Virus record (IMG/VR): IMGVR_UViG_3300019764_000017
Coordinates: 1-28,877 of that record
Direction: 5' to 3' (one strand)
Source of the DNA: a virus
DNA length: 28,877 nucleotides
Both the position numbers and the translations under genes were made by a program. This document shows positions 28,864 through 28,877 of the stretch, one piece after another. How positions within the stretch are numbered: the stretch's first letter is position 1; each line of letters opens with the position of its first letter. The notes beneath the pieces are model-generated. The model was not told where the DNA came from and searched no databases. It worked only from the letters and a program-made list of their open reading frames with translations.

Positions 28864-28877
28864 AATCGCTGTAGGCC

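Overview
The window is a stretch of a tailed double-stranded DNA phage genome (Caudoviricetes). Both terminase subunits, a MuF-type head protein, an Rz/Rz1 spanin pair and a dense set of short, overlapping phage-type genes show this. The ribonucleotide reductase subunits read very much like E. coli NrdA/NrdB, and promoters are of the sigma70 type, so a gammaproteobacterial host is likely; the exact host cannot be read from the sequence. No integrase or recognisable repressor is present, which fits a lytic phage, but the window is not the whole genome.

Layout. From 1 to 24956 every gene is on the plus strand. 1-9900: a primase-helicase, ThyX, a DUF5675 protein, a PhoH-like ATPase, a beta sliding clamp, an HslV-like Ntn-hydrolase, a DUF3307 membrane protein and a MuF-like head protein. 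9974-14756: an SNF2-like helicase translationally coupled to an SPPF-type DNA methyltransferase, a small zinc-finger protein, a pair of genes sharing an N-terminal module, a MazG-like pyrophosphohydrolase, a holin-like protein and Rz/Rz1. 15346-16275: a protein-poor RNA region with a strong promoter, about 440 nt of densely self-complementary sequence, tRNA-Met(CAT), an abnormal tRNA-like gene with a 71-nt variable region, and tRNA-Arg(TCT). 16692-21778: nrdA carrying an intein directly before the radical cysteine, two paralogous small genes, and nrdB. 21782-24956: small unknown genes, then terS and terL. From 24959 to 28569 thirteen small genes run on the minus strand from a promoter at about 28600. 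The right end (28640-28877) has no gene but carries a cluster of GTNAC motifs, a TA-repeat tract and a long inverted repeat, a candidate control or origin region.

How the genes work together. NrdAB, ThyX and the MazG-like enzyme would rebuild the dNTP pool; primase-helicase, clamp and PhoH serve replication, apparently with a polymerase encoded elsewhere or by the host. The methyltransferase/helicase pair probably modifies or protects phage DNA. TerS/TerL and the MuF protein package DNA and build the head; holin-like/Rz/Rz1 disrupt the envelope. At four plus-strand sites a -10 element lies against or inside the 5' arm of a terminator hairpin, a layout that would stop upstream transcription while letting new transcripts escape.

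The most unusual items are the structured RNA candidate with two near-identical hairpins whose loops match the acceptor strand of the adjacent tRNA, the abnormal tRNA, and the nrdA intein with a Gly-Gln C-terminus. All folds were found by eye; no folding or database search was run.
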